Origin: Rhynchopus euleeides | Lineage: Eukaryota > Euglenozoa > Diplonemea > Diplonemida > Diplonemidae | Assembly: GCA_963210315.1 (NCBI GenBank) | Contig: OY723293.1 | Coordinates: forward strand, 620,001 to 684,000 | Reading direction: 5' to 3' | Length of the DNA: 64,000 nucleotides | Shown here: piece by piece, positions 20,672-30,704 of the stretch | How positions within the stretch are numbered: the stretch's first letter is position 1 | How the letters are laid out: every line of letters starts with the position of its first letter | Notes under the pieces: model-generated | Database searches by the model: none | Told to the model about the DNA's origin: nothing | Seen by the model: the letters and a program-made list of their open reading frames with translations, nothing else | Made by a program: the position numbers and the translations under genes

Positions 20672-22956
20672 ACCCCCCCCCCCCCCATCCCCAGCATGTT
20701 GCCAGATGCCCTTTGTCTGGCAGAATTGTGCACCGTTCGCTGGATGGTAGAAATACCTTGTCCAGGAGCTGTGAAAATCACCGAAATGTGAACAACCTTC
20801 GTCGGATGCACAGTTTGTTGAAGGCTGTGTTGAGGCCCTGTGGAGTGGCATGAACGGTGCTAATCCACGAGTAAGTCTTCCTTTGTTGCTCGCGACTTCG
20901 AGCCGCTTCGAGATGATTCGTCGCTCATAACTCGCAGCAACAAGTGTCACTTCAGTTCTTCCGATATTCTCTCCAACTTTCGTTTGATGCGTTGACGCCT
21001 CTACACACATTACAAACCCTTTCCCTGGTGATGGGTGGTGTGCCGAGCACGGTTGGTAGAGCTGAATGACACTTTCCACGAAGGGCCGATGGCGCACCAC
21101 ACTGATCTATCTTTCAGGCGCCTCGCGGCTGCAAACAGTTGATCACTCGTTCGTTCATATAGGGGCGGGGGAGCGGGGAGGCAAGGAAATGTGATGACGA
21201 CCCAAACGACCGCAAAAGTTGGCTTCCATTGACTTCCTTCATAACGCGCCGTATCATGACCAGCCACACACGGCACGTGACGTGCTGTGCACCTCCAGCA
21301 GGACTGGGCCACAACACCGCCGTGCCTGACAGCAACATGCACCGCAAATATTGAAAAGGGGCTGCTGGGTGACAGGAACAGGTGTCATCACAAGGCACCG
21401 GACCACCTGCCTCAATGGACACGGGGCAGCAGCGCTGGGAGAGCAGTACACTCAGATCCGACCCTCTTCTGGTAGTGCCCCGAGACCTGACAAGAGGCGT
21501 GGCCTGCTGTGGCGGGAGGCCCCTTGGCAGCCCCTTCAGGCTTGGTGTGGACCCGCCATCACCCCAGCGCACAGCTGTCGTCTCATCCCACATCGCTGGT
21601 CTGAGCCCCGCTTTCGGGGGACTCTCAGCTTTATTTCGGTGGGTATTGCGTTCTTGTGGAGTAGTGCAGCAACAGCTCAGCAGAGCTGCCAGCAGCAGCA
21701 CTGATGTGATATTTCTTTAGATTTTGAAGAATCGGTGCACTGCCAGGAGCGTTCTCCTGGTACATTCTGCCCACTCCCACTGCCGCACGAGCGAACTCTG
21801 TTGAGACTCCTCCACTCTGCACACACACACACTCCACACCCGTCGTGCCGGCGGAGATAGTAAATTTCTGTAAGCTCAGAAGACACCAACACACATACTC
21901 CCTGCAGAGGCCATTTGGCACTCTGCAGCCTCCAGACAGCCCACCCACCCCCCTCGACAACAAAAAAAAACTGAGAAAAAAAGTGAAGAAATTCGGCACT
22001 CCGACGCGGAAGGGCTCAGGCAGCTGCCACATGCGATCTTGCTTTACAGGGGGCCTTCGCTCTGTGCCACTGTGTGTGTGTCAAACTGTGTCATTTTGCA
22101 GCCAGTTTTGTCAGTTCTGTGAGGCGGCTCACCGCTTCTCACTGGTATGGTTGGCACTTCAGGGAAGGCCCCCCTGATAGGCTTTCTTTCGTGGCAGTGT
22201 GGCAACTTGGATTTGGCACACATCCCTCTCCACCCACCCGTGTCGTCCGGAGCTACGTATATCTTGAACGATTTGAACGAGGGCTGTGGCCTTTTTGCAA
22301 GAAAATGTCAAAAGAAGATAAGAGTGGCAATAGCGGGCAGTATACTAGTATACACAGGGAGGGAGGGAGTGAGGGGTATGTGTGTGGGGTATATGAGATC
22401 AGGGCGGGCGCGGTCGACCGCAAACTCCCTCCACTCAACCGCAGAGGGGTGGGGGGCAGGGCAGGGTGGGGGGTGGGGGACAAACGTAACAGGAAAAGGA
22501 GCAGTTAAAATGGCTACAATTTCAGATCTGTAAAATAAAAACCGTGTGCCATTTTGCTACTCCTCCCTCTACCTTTGACCTCATGGCGTCGAGAAAAAAC
22601 GATTCGCGCATGCGAACAATGCGAATCAGTTTCCGAATATGTCTAGGGGTGATTTGCGTGATCTGCTGTGGGCCCATGGCCCACGCACGGCGGATAACAG
22701 GGTGGAGGTTTGGTTTGAACTGTGCCTGAAGTGATGTCGAAGTGCTCATACAGATTTATCCTCATGCTTGATCTTGACTTCGCCAACTTCTCATGGCATC
22801 AACTGCGGTGGGGGATACACGCACACCAACCGCCCCCTGGTATGTTCGTTGAGCACTGCCCACACGAACCTGCGGGGGAAAAGGGCAAATGTGACGCAGG
22901 GGTACGGACTGGGCAGGGCATGGCAGGAGAACTTTCTGCCTTCTAATTGCACTATG
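20672..22956. other. Region between two transposons without a recognised gene
   Basis: It starts with a run of about 14 C, then holds one copy of a dispersed repeat (20942-21095), scattered CA/GT-rich spacer and short ORFs in several frames with no family resemblance. No tRNA-like T-arm or A/B-box pair was spotted by eye. Confidence 0.5.
20942..21095 (+). repeat. Dispersed ~154-bp repeat, copy 1
   Basis: Shares AAGTGTCACTTCA, TTTCGTTTGATGCGTTGACG, ACACA-TTACAAACCC and GCAGAGCTGAATGACACTTTCC-like words, in the same order and orientation, with 37738-37892. Divergence is substantial but the order is preserved. It may be a SINE or MITE; no terminal repeats were identified. Confidence 0.7.
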
Positions 22957-23386
22957 CATGGTTTTCAACAGATCTTTACGAAGATGTTGGCTGGAAAACG
23001 GCTTTTTTAAAGATCTTTGTAAAATTTTCAATTTTCCTAAGATCTTGGTATTTTTTACTAAGATCTTAGCTAAGATCTTAGTTTTTCCCCCATATTCCTT
23101 GTTGACTGACTGGAGATACACTCCCTGACGAGGCCCAGGACGATTTTTCCTGCCGGCAGCGTACGACACAATGCACGGCGTCAGCAAACATATACTGACT
23201 GAGAGCGGTTGCGGCTGAACGGTGTTGTGACTGCATTTCATAGCTTACCTTCTCCCCCACAAATCCCTCCTGATCGCAATCTGTGCCTGTTCCTGAGTGT
23301 GTCTTGCTGTCGCCGATGAGCTGCTTGCCGCAAACCCCACCCCAACATGCCTCGCCACAATCATCATCCACAAAGCCAGGGCCATC

Positions 23387-26056
23387 ATGAGTGGGGCAGG
23401 TGATCATGACGTGGAAATGGACAGCCTGCCCCCGGCGGACCCCGCGCAGCCGGAGCCTGAACCCCAGCCTGCCCCCGCGGACGAGGAGCAGGAGGAGGAG
23501 CCAGCAGGGCCGCCCGCTCAGGCGGAGCCGCCTGCTCAGGTGGACACGCCTCTAACGCAAGCGGTGGACACGCTGTCCAAGCAGCTGGGGAAGAAGCGCA
23601 AGCCGGCGCTTGTCGACGAGGCTGTGGAGCTGGGCATCTACACGAGGCTTGCGAATGGGGAAGTGCAAGAAGAGGGCAGAAAGCTGAAGCGGTCAAAGGG
23701 GGAGGTGGCGGAGGCTGTGGCGAAGTTCCGGATCCGCAATCGACAGCAGGGGCCTGGGAGTGACACAGTGCCACAGACGCAGGGACGGCAGCCCCTTCCC
23801 TCCACAGTTGAGAGGCGTGCGGCATCGGCACGGATCGCTGAGAAGGGGGCTGCCGCCAACATTCCGGAGCAGGCGAAGGTGAAGGCCTACGACCTTGCTG
23901 CACCTCTGATAGATGTGATCGACGAGTTCGACACCTGCTCACAGGTGGAGCTCGGCAAGGCACCCGCAGGTTTCATCAACAGAGCGTCCCTTCTGAGGAT
24001 GTTTGAAGAGGGGCAGATGGTTCCCGCCTGTCAGACGTGCTCCCGCCTGTGGAACCCCGGGTCCCAGGCCCTTGATGTGCGGGGCCACTTCACGGGGGGG
24101 AAGCACCTAGACAAGGTGGCGAAGGCGGCTGCCCAGGATGAGGCAGCGCAGAAGACCATCCCTGGGTTGGCTTCACGTCACACGTCTTGCTTCGAACTCA
24201 AGGCGACAAAGGCTGCGCTCTACGCAGGCATCACCCCCGCTGCGCTGCACACCGCCCTTGAGGTTCTCAATGGCATCACCATCCCGCGGTACGTTCCACG
24301 CCTTGGGCCCGTCGTGACGAGGAATAGTCCCAAGGTGATGGAGGAAAGTCGTGCGGCCATCACAGACCGACTCAAGGGGCGGAGGTGGTCAGTGCTGCAC
24401 GACTGTGGATCGCTGCTGGGAACGCAGCTGATCTCGATGGTATGTTCAGCACGGAGCTTCAGTGCTGTGCTGGTGGTGCCCCTCACTGATGCGCCTGTAG
24501 CAACGGTCCTGAAGGAGGAGTGGGAGAAACTGGGCCTGAGCGCCCCAATGATGGTGCGTTCTGATCGCGGCGGGAGAAACGGGGCAGCAAGCAGGGAGGT
24601 CGACGCGGAACTCGGCATCCCGTGGGTGTCGTGCATCCCCCACATCGCCAACAACGCTGCGGATTCCGCTGATAAGTGGCTCAAGAAGCAGAAACTCGAT
24701 TTCTTGGCAAGAGTCGAACTTGGGGATTTCACAGACCCCGCCAGTGGCGTGCTGTCATACGTGCTCGTATCCCTGCTGGATGCCCTGTTTTCAGGGGAGG
24801 ACTGCAAGAACAGGGCGCGTCGCTACGTTGAAGCGCAGCAGAAGGTGTTGGAGCCTGCCGGAGCTGACGTGCTGGCAGAACTGGTGGAGCGGATGAGCGG
24901 GATGGCTGCCGTCGCGAAGCCGCGGGAGAAGGAGGCGCTGTTTGCTGTCTACCGCAGCGAGGTCCCCCCGGGGCTGGCGGCCCTCACAGAGGCAGCGGAC
25001 TTCGACGGGTTGCTCGCCGCCGCACGGGGTAAGCTCGCTGAGCTACAGGAGAAGATCCCCGAGAGCGCACCCCCCTGTGTCAGATGCCCCCTGCTCAGCG
25101 ACACGCGGTACGAAGCGAGCCTGAAGTGCTACCTGCACTGCCGTGACAGGCTGGCGGCCCTCCACAGCTTCGCGGCTTTGGAGCTCAAGAACACGCAGAA
25201 GCCATGCAGCAGCTTAAATGTTCTGCGAAGCCTGCTGGACCGCTACAGCACTGCCACCCTCCACGCCGACCTCAAGATGATGTGTGACAACACGGCACCC
25301 CTGCTGCGCGTCTTTCGAAAGTACTCCGACCCCTCTGCCGAGCCGCATTCGCACCAGGTTTGGGGGGACATAGAGGACTGCATCCACGACCTCGACGAGG
25401 CCGGCGGGATAGCCAGGGGTGAGGCCGAAGAGGCCTACCTCCAGAGAGTCAACACCCACCCCGACCTCTCCGAGAGTGCTTCACCGGTGGCTGTCCTGCT
25501 GAGCGAGTCACTCAAGCGCCTCTGGTGGGGAAATAAAGGAGAGAGCGGGTACTGGTTCTGGCGTGGCGTGCGGCATTTGTGCCCACAGCAGGCCCTGCTG
25601 ATGCAGACATGCAAAACCCTCCTCCTTTTGAGTAGCTGTCCTTTTGAGCAGCTGCAACTTGCCCTCCCTCAGTTCTCAGCTGTTGTCACCGTGGAGGCAT
25701 GGAGCACATACCTGGCTGGACTCGGAAAATTCGCGAAAGGCAAACCCACCGGCAAGGACAAGGCCTCAGCTGTCGGCTTCTGGGAGAAGTACACGTCTGC
25801 TGGCGAGGGGCTCCGGTGCCTTTCCCTGGACCTGCTGGCGGTGCCTGCAGCTACCACCGGCTGCGACTCGGTGTTCAGCGTAGGGAAAGATGCTCTTCCT
25901 GCCAACCGCAGCGCCGCAAAGCCTGACGTGATGGCAAGTATCGTGTTTCATCACTGCAACCAGGACCTGGTGGTCAGATACCCACAGAGCCATCTCAGGC
26001 ATTCCTTCCCCAAGGTGAGGAACAACGGTGGTTGCCAGGAAGTTGACCTGTCGTGA
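23387..26056 (+). CDS. hAT-superfamily-like transposase, intact
   Basis: The ATG at 23387 gives 889 residues. An acidic Pro/Glu-rich N-terminus precedes a BED-like finger (ACQTCSRLW ... GHFTGGKH: C-x2-C, H-x5-H). A DDE/RNase H-like core follows (RWSVLHDCGSLLG, MVRSDRGGRNG, WVSCIPHIANNAADSADKW). The C-terminus matches the hAT dimerisation region: SLDLLAVPAATTGCDSVFS followed by ANRSAAKPDVMASIVFHHC. An upstream in-frame extension to 23297 lacks supporting motifs, so the later ATG is preferred. The gene is uninterrupted and lies between matched terminal repeats, so the element may be recently active. A domesticated gene is less likely given those intact ends. Confidence 0.75.
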   Translation: MSGAGDHDVEMDSLPPADPAQPEPEPQPAPADEEQEEEPAGPPAQAEPPAQVDTPLTQAVDTLSKQLGKKRKPALVDEAVELGIYTRLANGEVQEEGRKLKRSKGEVAEAVAKFRIRNRQQGPGSDTVPQTQGRQPLPSTVERRAASARIAEKGAAANIPEQAKVKAYDLAAPLIDVIDEFDTCSQVELGKAPAGFINRASLLRMFEEGQMVPACQTCSRLWNPGSQALDVRGHFTGGKHLDKVAKAAAQDEAAQKTIPGLASRHTSCFELKATKAALYAGITPAALHTALEVLNGITIPRYVPRLGPVVTRNSPKVMEESRAAITDRLKGRRWSVLHDCGSLLGTQLISMVCSARSFSAVLVVPLTDAPVATVLKEEWEKLGLSAPMMVRSDRGGRNGAASREVDAELGIPWVSCIPHIANNAADSADKWLKKQKLDFLARVELGDFTDPASGVLSYVLVSLLDALFSGEDCKNRARRYVEAQQKVLEPAGADVLAELVERMSGMAAVAKPREKEALFAVYRSEVPPGLAALTEAADFDGLLAAARGKLAELQEKIPESAPPCVRCPLLSDTRYEASLKCYLHCRDRLAALHSFAALELKNTQKPCSSLNVLRSLLDRYSTATLHADLKMMCDNTAPLLRVFRKYSDPSAEPHSHQVWGDIEDCIHDLDEAGGIARGEAEEAYLQRVNTHPDLSESASPVAVLLSESLKRLWWGNKGESGYWFWRGVRHLCPQQALLMQTCKTLLLLSSCPFEQLQLALPQFSAVVTVEAWSTYLAGLGKFAKGKPTGKDKASAVGFWEKYTSAGEGLRCLSLDLLAVPAATTGCDSVFSVGKDALPANRSAAKPDVMASIVFHHCNQDLVVRYPQSHLRHSFPKVRNNGGCQEVDLS

Positions 26057-26532
26057 TGATCTCAGAAACGTCCTCAGTCCTGGGGTTTTCAACTCCGGGG
26101 ATGGGTGTGTGTGTGTGTGTGTGGGGGGGGGGGGGTAAAGAGTAGAAGAGTGTGGGGGGGGGGGGGGGGGGGGGGCGGTCAGTTGCATGTATCAGAAATG
26201 TTCCAAGTCATGGGACGGGGTTTTCAACCCCGGGGTTGGGTGAGGCTGCTTAGCGAATGAAGGGGGGAAATGAGGTTTCTAACCCTGTTGGTGAAACAGG
26301 AATGGGGTTTTCAACTCCTCCTGTACTGTTTGACGTGATCTATTTGTGCACCCCAAACGCTCTCCGTTCACGGGACAGCGAAGCCTGCACTCCTGACTGG
26401 GATGTGCCGTGTGTCTGTAGTATTCCAGCAAGAATACGAAAGGATATTTGCAAAAAAACTAAGATCTTACCTAAGATCTTCGAAAAAAATACTAAGATCT
26501 TAATTTTTGTGCTTTTTTTCACTAAGATCTTA

Positions 26533-28294
26533 CAGGGGGGGGTCAAATAAACGTACTTAGTACTACTATTCGGCGAACGCGCGGGCCTAAATCGACCTCG
26601 CCAGAAAATTAATAAATAGTTTGCGAGCGAATAGACGTACTAAGTACGTCTATTCAACTTTTCCTAAAAACGCTGTTTGCAGGGGCTCTGCGGGGCTGTT
26701 TGGTCCACCAGGGGCGCGCTGGTCACTGCTGTCGTCCGTCTCTCACTTCTTCTGCCTTCCGGTCGAGTATCCGCTCTGTTCTCGTCCTACCACTCGCCCC
26801 TCATTTGGTTTCGTACCGTTTTGATTTGTATTGCCCCCCCCCCCCCCCCTGGTTGACATTCTTGTTGAGTTAGTGAAAGCATACACAGTTCATCAGAGCT
26901 GTCAGCTTCACTGTCGGTGGTTGGTTGGTGCGTTGATGCTTAAAAAAAAGATGTGAAAAAGACAAGCCACAACCAGCACGCCCCAACTTACTTCTTCTTC
27001 AAGTTCTTGGGCTTGCTGGGGCAAGTCTGCATGTTGTGCCCAGGCTTCCTACACCCTTTGCAGAGCCTGCGGTGTTTGTTGGGAGTCTGGGTGGTCGGGG
27101 ACGCTGCGCGCTTCTTTTCGGAGGACTGGGAGGACTGGGAAGGCTGTGTCTGTGTGAGAGAGTTCACACGAACCGGCTTCGCCCATGCCAAGATGCTTGA
27201 CTGTTGGGTTGGCTGTGACACAACTTTCTTTTGGGTGGACTGCTTCTCTGTGCTCTCTTTTGCCTTCCCGTCCAACCCAGGTTCAAGGTCCGCACCACCA
27301 GCCTCAGGGTATGTTTCTGTGCTTGGTGCGAAGGTGAGGTCCGGACAAAGGGAGCTCTTCACGAACCCGTCCTCCTCACCCGACACCTTCAGCACGTACC
27401 CCATATCCCGCAAGCGCTCGGCTACCAGCGTGCCCTGGCCCGGGCCAGTTGGTTGAAGGAAGGCCGGGGAGCGCATGGCGGTGGCCCATCCTCGAATATC
27501 TTGAACAGGAGGCATTCCATCAGCAGGAGGCACATGAAAGCATCGGACGTCATCATTATGTCGGACACCAGCCGAAGCTATTGGCTCTGTTGGTGGATGG
27601 TGAAATCTGGGCAGTTGGATTGCGGGTTTGCGGGCGTGTGTTGATCAGTGCTGCACAACAGGAGAGAATGTCAAACAACGTCAGGGAAGGGGGCTGCGGG
27701 GGGTGGGGGGTGGGCTCAGCTGGTCCTCGAAGGCTACATCTATGGTGAGGTGTGTCTGGGGCCATCCGTCCACATCTTCTCGTTGGTGGTAGGGACTGCG
27801 GACGCCGTAGATGAGGAGTCGTTTAATGCGCGCCGCTCTTCAGCAGTGATTTTGACGCCTCTGGACCCCAGGAGTTTGCGGGTTTCCGGGTTTGCGGTCT
27901 TCAGCAGTGGTTCTGATGCCTCTGGACCGCAGGAGTTTGCGGGTTCGCTGGTTTCCCGTCCGTATGTGTCTGAGGGGGGATGCCCCGATTCCCTTCGTCA
28001 CGACATATCTTTGAGCGTAGGTCACTTCCCCCCTCTACGGACCCCGTGCACCCTGGTTCCCCTAAGTGGCACCAATAGACCCCGTTGTCCCCATTCCTTG
28101 CCCCAAAGTTTGCAGATTTGTGTGTCTCCAAAAAGAAAATCTCAAAAAAAACGAAAAATTTCCCCCAAAAAAAGGGTGAAAAGTAAGTACTACTATTCAA
28201 CGGCCCAACGTGCCCCAGAGCCCCAAAAAAATAAGTACTACTATTCGGCTAAGTACTACTATTCAACTAAGTACGTTTATTTGACCCCCCCCTG
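26533..28294 (-). mobile_element. TA-flanked DNA transposon nested in the hAT-like element
   Basis: The ends are perfect inverted repeats of about 29 bp: CAGGGGGGGGTCAAATAAAC from 26533 and its complement ending at 28294. TA lies on both sides (26531-26532 and 28295-28296), as in Tc1/mariner-like insertion. Inside the ends are AAGTACTACTATTC words (about 26556-26575; 28186-28270). The only sizeable ORF is a zinc-knuckle protein on the minus strand, and no DDE transposase is visible, so it is probably non-autonomous. Superfamily is not settled; the TA duplication is the main clue. Confidence 0.8.
26988..27515 (-). CDS. CCHC zinc-knuckle protein fragment of the nested element
   Basis: A short open frame (about 175 residues from the ATG at 27515; it is open further upstream) ends in a basic tail with a retroviral-type zinc knuckle, CKGCRKPGHNMQTC (C-x2-C-x4-H-x4-C). 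The middle is Ser/Thr/Gln-rich. Such knuckles occur at the C-terminus of some transposases, so this may be the 3' remainder of the element's former transposase gene. Catalytic residues are not seen. Confidence 0.5.
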   Translation of the reverse strand: MPPVQDIRGWATAMRSPAFLQPTGPGQGTLVAERLRDMGYVLKVSGEEDGFVKSSLCPDLTFAPSTETYPEAGGADLEPGLDGKAKESTEKQSTQKKVVSQPTQQSSILAWAKPVRVNSLTQTQPSQSSQSSEKKRAASPTTQTPNKHRRLCKGCRKPGHNMQTCPSKPKNLKKK

Positions 28295-28376
28295 TAACAG
28301 AAAAAAAATTACGACGACGAAGACATGCTCGACGGGTTTCGGGAAAAAAAGGGGGTAAGATCTGTTGATAACCATG

Positions 28377-29534
28377 ACTATGTGTATACAAAGAAATAAA
28401 ATAATCAACACAAGCAGACAGCAGATCCCTGCGCCTGTAATCGGTCGTTATGTATATCGGTCGTTCTCAGGCAACATGGATACAATTCTCTGTTATACAG
28501 GTATGATGGTGCCTTCGGAGAAGGCAATACAAGACACAAAAGGGCGCCACAAAAATACTCACATGATGGAACTGGCGGATTGGTTTCATTTTCGTTTCCT
28601 CCGAAGATCAGAAGAGTGTTGATGACCAGCTCAGGCAGGCAGACACCAAGGGTTTCCAACTAAGATGCACTCTGTTCATTTTTTTTGGAGGTGTGGGGCA
28701 AGGCCAAATGCAAAGGGGCGGCGGTGTGGAAGAAAATGCAAAACGGGGAGACGGACCCGAGGACATCCAGGCCAAAAATTGAAACAAGAATCGCCTCAGG
28801 TATCGCCCGGGAAAGATGGAGGGAGGGAGGTGCAAGAGGGGGGCAGGGTGTACGGGGGAACAGGAGACGAAATGGATGGCTCATCGCGCCCCCAGAAATC
28901 ACAGGAGGTGGAAGGAATGTCACAGGTTCTTTTTTCCCGGCGTTTCGGGCAGAGGGGAGGGGGAAAATGATATCCGCGGCGGGGGGGGGGGGGTTCCTCA
29001 CAAGCCCTGAGAGGCAACACTTCAGCATTCTAATACGACCCCCTCCCCCCTCCCCCCCCCCTTTCCCTTCCCTTTTCGAAGGGTTTTTTTTTGGGGGGGG
29101 GGGGGGGAATCGCACGAAATGGTCCTCCCCCTGCAGAGCTGCACACAGCTTGAGCACACGGGCAACTTGGGAAACTCTGATGAGTCAGTGAGAGAGAAAG
29201 AGAGAAAGGGATAGAGACGGTGTTGTGTATATGGCAACAGTGACAATGCAACAGCGACTGCTGTCCGGACAGATCGTGGCGGCAATTTGAATCTCGCGAG
29301 GAAAAAGGCGATGTGTACAGCACGATGCGTTGGAATGACCCTCTCCCTCCCCCGGGTCTGGGTGGAGGTTCATACGGCTCAGGGGGGCACTCTTCTGTCC
29401 TCCCGAGAGCCCCTCGGCAGGGGGCTCGGGGCAGTGTTCTGGCTGTTGGTGCCTTTCCACCTACAAATAGGAGGAAATAAACTTTAAAAAAACGCACCGT
29501 TTTCGGCAGTGTGGCGAAGGCCCTCTCTGGTATC
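28377..29534. other. Low-complexity intergenic region
   Basis: Runs of G (about 28981-28993 and 29093-29107) and C/T-rich tracts dominate; long apparent ORFs are Gly/Pro/Arg artefacts of these runs. No gene is supported downstream of the B-box gene's stop. Confidence 0.6.
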
Positions 29535-30704
29535 TCACAGTGGTGTGCTGCAACGCCTGCAGAACACCGAGCAGCCACACCCCACAGCCATGCAGTGGGC
29601 GCATCCATAGATGTTGCACGAGAAGCATGCGAGGGTGCACTTTTTGCAGACCGGCTTGCTGCAGTTCTTACAGGGGGACATGCAGCTTCCACAGGCTGAT
29701 GTGTTGCAGTGTGTGCATGGCATCATGCACGAAGCACAGCCGGACGTGCCGCAGCAGGTGCAGGGGGTATACCGCGCCTGGCAGACACCCGCCGTATCGC
29801 GGCACCGCGTTCCCACAACCCTGATGCCATCGCGAATCGCCCTGCCGATGGCATGCACGTCCGCCTCAAACCCGATGTGGTGCCACACTGCGGGGACAGG
29901 GCGCTCCAGCTTCAGGCGGGGGCGCAGCCCGGCCGCCTCCAGCACCACACGCTGCGCATGCGCAGCATCCCGCTCGCAGATGCTCGCGATGCGATGGCGC
30001 AGAAGCTCCGCAGACTCCATATAATCCTGCAGCGCAACAGCCTCCCCGTTGGCCTGCTGTATCCGCTCGTCATACAGACTGTTCACCGCCTCGATCAGCT
30101 CCTCCTCCTTTGCGCTGAGCACCTCGCGGATGTCGTTGAAGTCATGCGCGATCCCATCCAACAGAGCCTGCTGCCGCGACTTGTCGCAGAGAGACCTCCT
30201 GTGCTGCTCGAGCTTCTCCCGGTGCCCGGCCGCCACGCTGAGGCTGTTCGCAATCTCCTCAGAGTGCTGCCGCAGCTCCTCGCGTGCCGACTTCTGCACA
30301 TCCTGCACGTCCACCAGGCGGTGCCCGTGGTGCTGTCCCTGCCTCTCGCAGCGGAGGCACACCAGCTCGCTGTTGCACGCCTCCTCCGCACACTGGTAGT
30401 GCAGGGCATACCCGGGGTGGTGGGGGCACTGCAGCTCGGCAACCTCGTCGGCATCCCACGGCACGAGCCTGCTGCGGTGTGTCTCGCGCGTCACCTTGCC
30501 GTGCGTTGCCCCGAAGCAGACCTCCGAGTTGCAGAGGAACAGTGCCACGCCGTTGCGGCTGCAGTCGGTGCACTTCACCACAGCGCGCTGCACGTCGCAC
30601 TCGCTGCACATCGGCTCGCTACTCGGAGGCGCGCTCGGCGATGCGACAGGCGTCACAGACCTCGGGGACGCGGTCTGCACAGAGGCCACCTCGACATCCG
30701 CCAT
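29535..30704 (-). CDS. B-box zinc-finger/coiled-coil protein (TRIM-like, no RING)
   Basis: Single-exon ORF of 389 residues from the ATG at 30704. Residues ~30-80 form a first Cys/His cluster (CSECDVQRAVVKCTDC ... CNSEVCFG ... THR). Residues ~92-137 are a B-box 2 (CPHHPGYALHYQCAEEACNS, LVCLRCERQGQHHGHRL). A long coiled coil follows (~140-240), then a short globular stretch. The last ~80 residues are a striking Cys-rich repeat of C-x2-C-x4-C-x2-C units (CTCCGTSGCASC, CTHCNTSACGSC, CKNCSKPVCKKC, CFSCNIYGCAHC). TRIM proteins use B-box plus coiled coil for oligomerisation and partner binding; no RING is seen, so ligase activity is not claimed. It is the first gene of the continuous minus-strand array. 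Confidence 0.85.
   Translation of the reverse strand: MADVEVASVQTASPRSVTPVASPSAPPSSEPMCSECDVQRAVVKCTDCSRNGVALFLCNSEVCFGATHGKVTRETHRSRLVPWDADEVAELQCPHHPGYALHYQCAEEACNSELVCLRCERQGQHHGHRLVDVQDVQKSAREELRQHSEEIANSLSVAAGHREKLEQHRRSLCDKSRQQALLDGIAHDFNDIREVLSAKEEELIEAVNSLYDERIQQANGEAVALQDYMESAELLRHRIASICERDAAHAQRVVLEAAGLRPRLKLERPVPAVWHHIGFEADVHAIGRAIRDGIRVVGTRCRDTAGVCQARYTPCTCCGTSGCASCMMPCTHCNTSACGSCMSPCKNCSKPVCKKCTLACFSCNIYGCAHCMAVGCGCSVFCRRCSTPL

Larger units (their letters stand above)
22957..28376 (+). mobile_element. hAT-like transposon, complete, with a second element inserted
   Basis: The left end at 22957 reads CATGGTTTTCAACAGATCTT and the right end at 28376, reverse-complemented, reads CATGGTTATCAACAGATCTT (19 of 20 match). 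Both ends are flanked by the same 6 bases, ACTATG (22951-22956 and 28377-28382), consistent with a target duplication. Palindromic AAGATCTTA repeats lie inside both ends (22970-23085; 26455-26532 and 28355-28362). The plus-strand transposase (23387-26056) is intact. The right subterminal region is split by a 1762-bp element at 26533-28294. A 6-bp duplication is not the 8 bp usual for hAT. Confidence 0.8.

Noticed and set aside
26108-26176. GT and long G runs as a regulatory element
   Set aside because: Similar runs occur throughout spacers in this window; here they simply follow the transposase stop codon.
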